Below are positions 60,705-62,153 of a stretch of DNA of 62,153 nt, piece after piece. The stretch is from Streptomyces sp. MBT53. Lineage in GTDB: Bacteria > Actinomycetota > Actinomycetes > Streptomycetales > Streptomycetaceae. How positions within the stretch are numbered: position 1 is the stretch's first letter; every line of letters starts with the position of its first letter. The notes below the pieces were generated by a model. The model was not told the origin of the DNA. It ran no database searches and saw only the letters and a list, made by a program, of their open reading frames with translations. The DNA lies in the NCBI RefSeq assembly GCF_016654115.1, contig NZ_JAEQAZ010000078.1:1-62153 (forward strand). Direction: 5' to 3'. Made by a program: the position numbers and the translations under genes.

Positions 60705-62096
60705 ATGAGCGGTACGAGCGCCACGCGCGCGTGGCCCGCGATGCGCCGGGTACGGGGCACCCTGGTCCCCTGGGTGCTGTGCGCGGCCCTGCTGCTGGCC
60801 GCGTGCGACGGCGGCGGGAGCGACGCCAAAGGGGTGAGCGCGTCCCCGAAGGACACCACCTGCGACGGGAAGATCGACGGCACCGCACACATCACCGTGT
60901 GGTTCCACGCGGGCCCGAGCGGCGAACTCACCACGTTGCAGAGCCAGGTGAAGGAGTTCAACAAGCGGCAGAAACAGGTGCGGGTCGAGCTGGTCACCCT
61001 CCCGGAGAACCGCGTCTACAACGACCTGGTGCTCTCCGCCGCCGCCAGCGGGGACCTGCCCGACCTCCTCGACTTCGACGGGCCCAACCTCTACAGCTAC
61101 GCCTGGTCGGGCAAGCTCCGGCCGATCGACTCCTGCGTGCCCGCGAGCGTCCGCGCCGACCTGCTGCCGACGATCCGTCAACAGGGCACCTACGCGGGCA
61201 GGTTGTGGGGCATCGGCACGTTCGACTCGGGCATGGGCCTGTATGTGCGCAGGTCCGTCCTGAAGAAGGCCGGAATACGTATCCCGACCGGCCCCGAGAA
61301 CGCCTGGACGGCCACCGAACTGACCGGCATCCTGCGGAAGTTGCGCACCCAGGGCTACCAGGCGCCGCTCGACCTGCGGCTCGTCTACGCGCAGCCGGGC
61401 CAGGAGTGGAACACCTACGGCTTCGCGCCCGCCGTGTGGTCGGCGGGCGGCGACCTCGTCGAGCCCGGGAACCACCGCACCGCCGACGGCTATGTGAACG
61501 GCCCCGGCTCGGTCGAGGCGCTCACCACCATGCAGAACTGGGCCAAGGCCGGGCTCATCGACATGGTCAAGGACGACAAGGCGTTCGTCAGCGGCCGCAG
61601 CGCGATCTCCTGGTGCGGCCACTGGACCTATCCGGAATTCAACAAGGCCTTCCCCGGGGACGTCACGATCGTCCCGCTGCCCGATTTCGGCCAGGGCACC
61701 GTCACCGGCATGGGCTCCTTCCAGTGGGGGGTCCCGGCGGGCAACGCCGACGGCGACGCCGTGTGGCGCTTCCTGTCCTTCCTGCTCCAGCCCGCCCAGG
61801 TGCACCGGATGACGGTGGCCAACGGGGCGATCCCGGCCACCGAGAGTGCGATCAAGCTCTCTCCGCAGTACGCCCCCGGCGGCCCCGAGCACTTGTTCAT
61901 CGAGCAGCTCCGGGACGGCGTGGCCCGCCCCCGGCCGCAGACGCCGGCCTACCCGGCGATCAGCGATGCCTTCTCCCGCGCCTTCGCGAAGATCATCTTC
62001 GATCGGGCGCCGGTCCGGGCCACCCTGGACGAGGCCGCCAAGGCGATCGACAAGGATCTCGCGGCGCACGACGGATATCCGATGAACCCATCGTGA
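60705..62096 (+). CDS. Sugar ABC transporter substrate-binding lipoprotein
   Basis: 463 residues. Lipobox LLAAC (about Cys34), then a family-1 extracellular solute-binding fold: HITVWFHAGPSGELTTLQSQVKEFNKRQKQVRVELVTLPENRVYNDLVLSAAASGDLPDLLDFDGPNLYSYAWSGKL. Binds a sugar or oligosaccharide outside the membrane. The ATG has ggggg upstream. A perfect 21-bp terminator overlaps its stop codon, so it is likely cut off from any downstream permease genes, which lie outside the window. Palindrome CACGCGCGCGTG at 60722 encodes part of its signal region. Confidence 0.93.
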   Translation: MSGTSATRAWPAMRRVRGTLVPWVLCAALLLAACDGGGSDAKGVSASPKDTTCDGKIDGTAHITVWFHAGPSGELTTLQSQVKEFNKRQKQVRVELVTLPENRVYNDLVLSAAASGDLPDLLDFDGPNLYSYAWSGKLRPIDSCVPASVRADLLPTIRQQGTYAGRLWGIGTFDSGMGLYVRRSVLKKAGIRIPTGPENAWTATELTGILRKLRTQGYQAPLDLRLVYAQPGQEWNTYGFAPAVWSAGGDLVEPGNHRTADGYVNGPGSVEALTTMQNWAKAGLIDMVKDDKAFVSGRSAISWCGHWTYPEFNKAFPGDVTIVPLPDFGQGTVTGMGSFQWGVPAGNADGDAVWRFLSFLLQPAQVHRMTVANGAIPATESAIKLSPQYAPGGPEHLFIEQLRDGVARPRPQTPAYPAISDAFSRAFAKIIFDRAPVRATLDEAAKAIDKDLAAHDGYPMNPS

Positions 62097-62153
62097 AAAC
62101 GGGCACCACGCGCGTGTGCCCGCCCCGAGCGCCACGCGCGTGGTGCCCGTTTT
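62096..62153. terminator. Perfect 21-bp bidirectional terminator overlapping the stop codon
   Basis: Arms 62096-62116 and 62133-62153 are exact complements (start aaaacgggcaccacg), loop 16 nt. The A of the TGA stop is the first base of the stem. T-runs form on either strand. The window ends exactly at the stem end. Confidence 0.92.

Overview
This window is a piece of high-GC actinobacterial chromosome, almost certainly Streptomyces. The signs are roughly 70% GC with strong third-position GC bias, many GTG starts, a mycothiol-dependent isomerase-type protein, a WhiJ/AbaA-like regulator set, Tat/lipobox secreted proteins, and two copies of the short hairpin repeat common between Streptomyces genes. 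I call about 53 protein genes, one TIR-domain pseudogene, one manganese-type (yybP-ykoY) riboswitch, several factor-independent terminators, and a set of promoters and operators. I saw no tRNA, rRNA, CRISPR array, insertion sequence or prophage. Much of the second half looks like conserved core chromosome (uvrB, terD/terC, aroQ, uvrA).

Region by region. 1-2.3 kb: an NCS1 permease and a hydantoin/Asp-Glu racemase-fold enzyme whose 3' end runs into the Streptomyces hairpin repeat. 2.4-5.1 kb: a GH6 cellulase, a GNAT/RidA pair and a hypothetical gene. 5.2-6.9 kb: two divergent paralogues of a poorly described 'WHPRLAAYE' family flanking a decayed TIR gene. 7.2-12.8 kb: secreted amidase-fold protein, lipoprotein, nucleotidyltransferase with a 37-bp x3 tandem duplication of its 3' end, FUSC membrane protein, endonuclease/exonuclease/phosphatase. 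12.9-18.6 kb: amidohydrolase, cytochrome P450, DUF899 protein, small conserved protein, ABC exporter. 18.7-21.6 kb: anti-sigma-type ATPase with a coupled partner, a WhiJ/Scr1-type regulator and a DUF397 protein. 21.6-32.5 kb: two regulator/enzyme pairs (MmyB-type with NAD(P)H oxidoreductase; MocR with AhpD-like), orphan GltD, small metabolic and stress genes, CorA, methyltransferase. 32.5-36.5 kb: psuK-psuG for pseudouridine breakdown, fdhA, ogt. 36.5-48.3 kb: GDPD, MHYT sensor, uvrB, two TerD proteins, TerC with riboswitch, cation antiporter, MFS transporter, aroQ. 48.4-62.1 kb: amino-acid ABC transporter, MBL hydrolase, uvrA, LacI regulator with sugar kinase, Rieske lipoprotein, XRE regulator, response regulator and sugar-binding lipoprotein.

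The most coherent signal across genes is regulatory. Three DNA-repair genes (ogt, uvrB, uvrA) and the terD operon each carry a promoter matching TTGTCRGTG-N8-TANNNT, the RecA/LexA-independent DNA-damage promoter known from actinobacteria (PafBC-type). In ogt and uvrB the -10 lies 6-7 nt before the ATG, which implies leaderless mRNAs. This links tellurite-type stress genes and excision/alkylation repair into one predicted response. Other leads are the TIR relic between two paralogues, the 37-bp gene-end triplication, and a frame-independent excess of the palindrome CACGCGCGCGTG.
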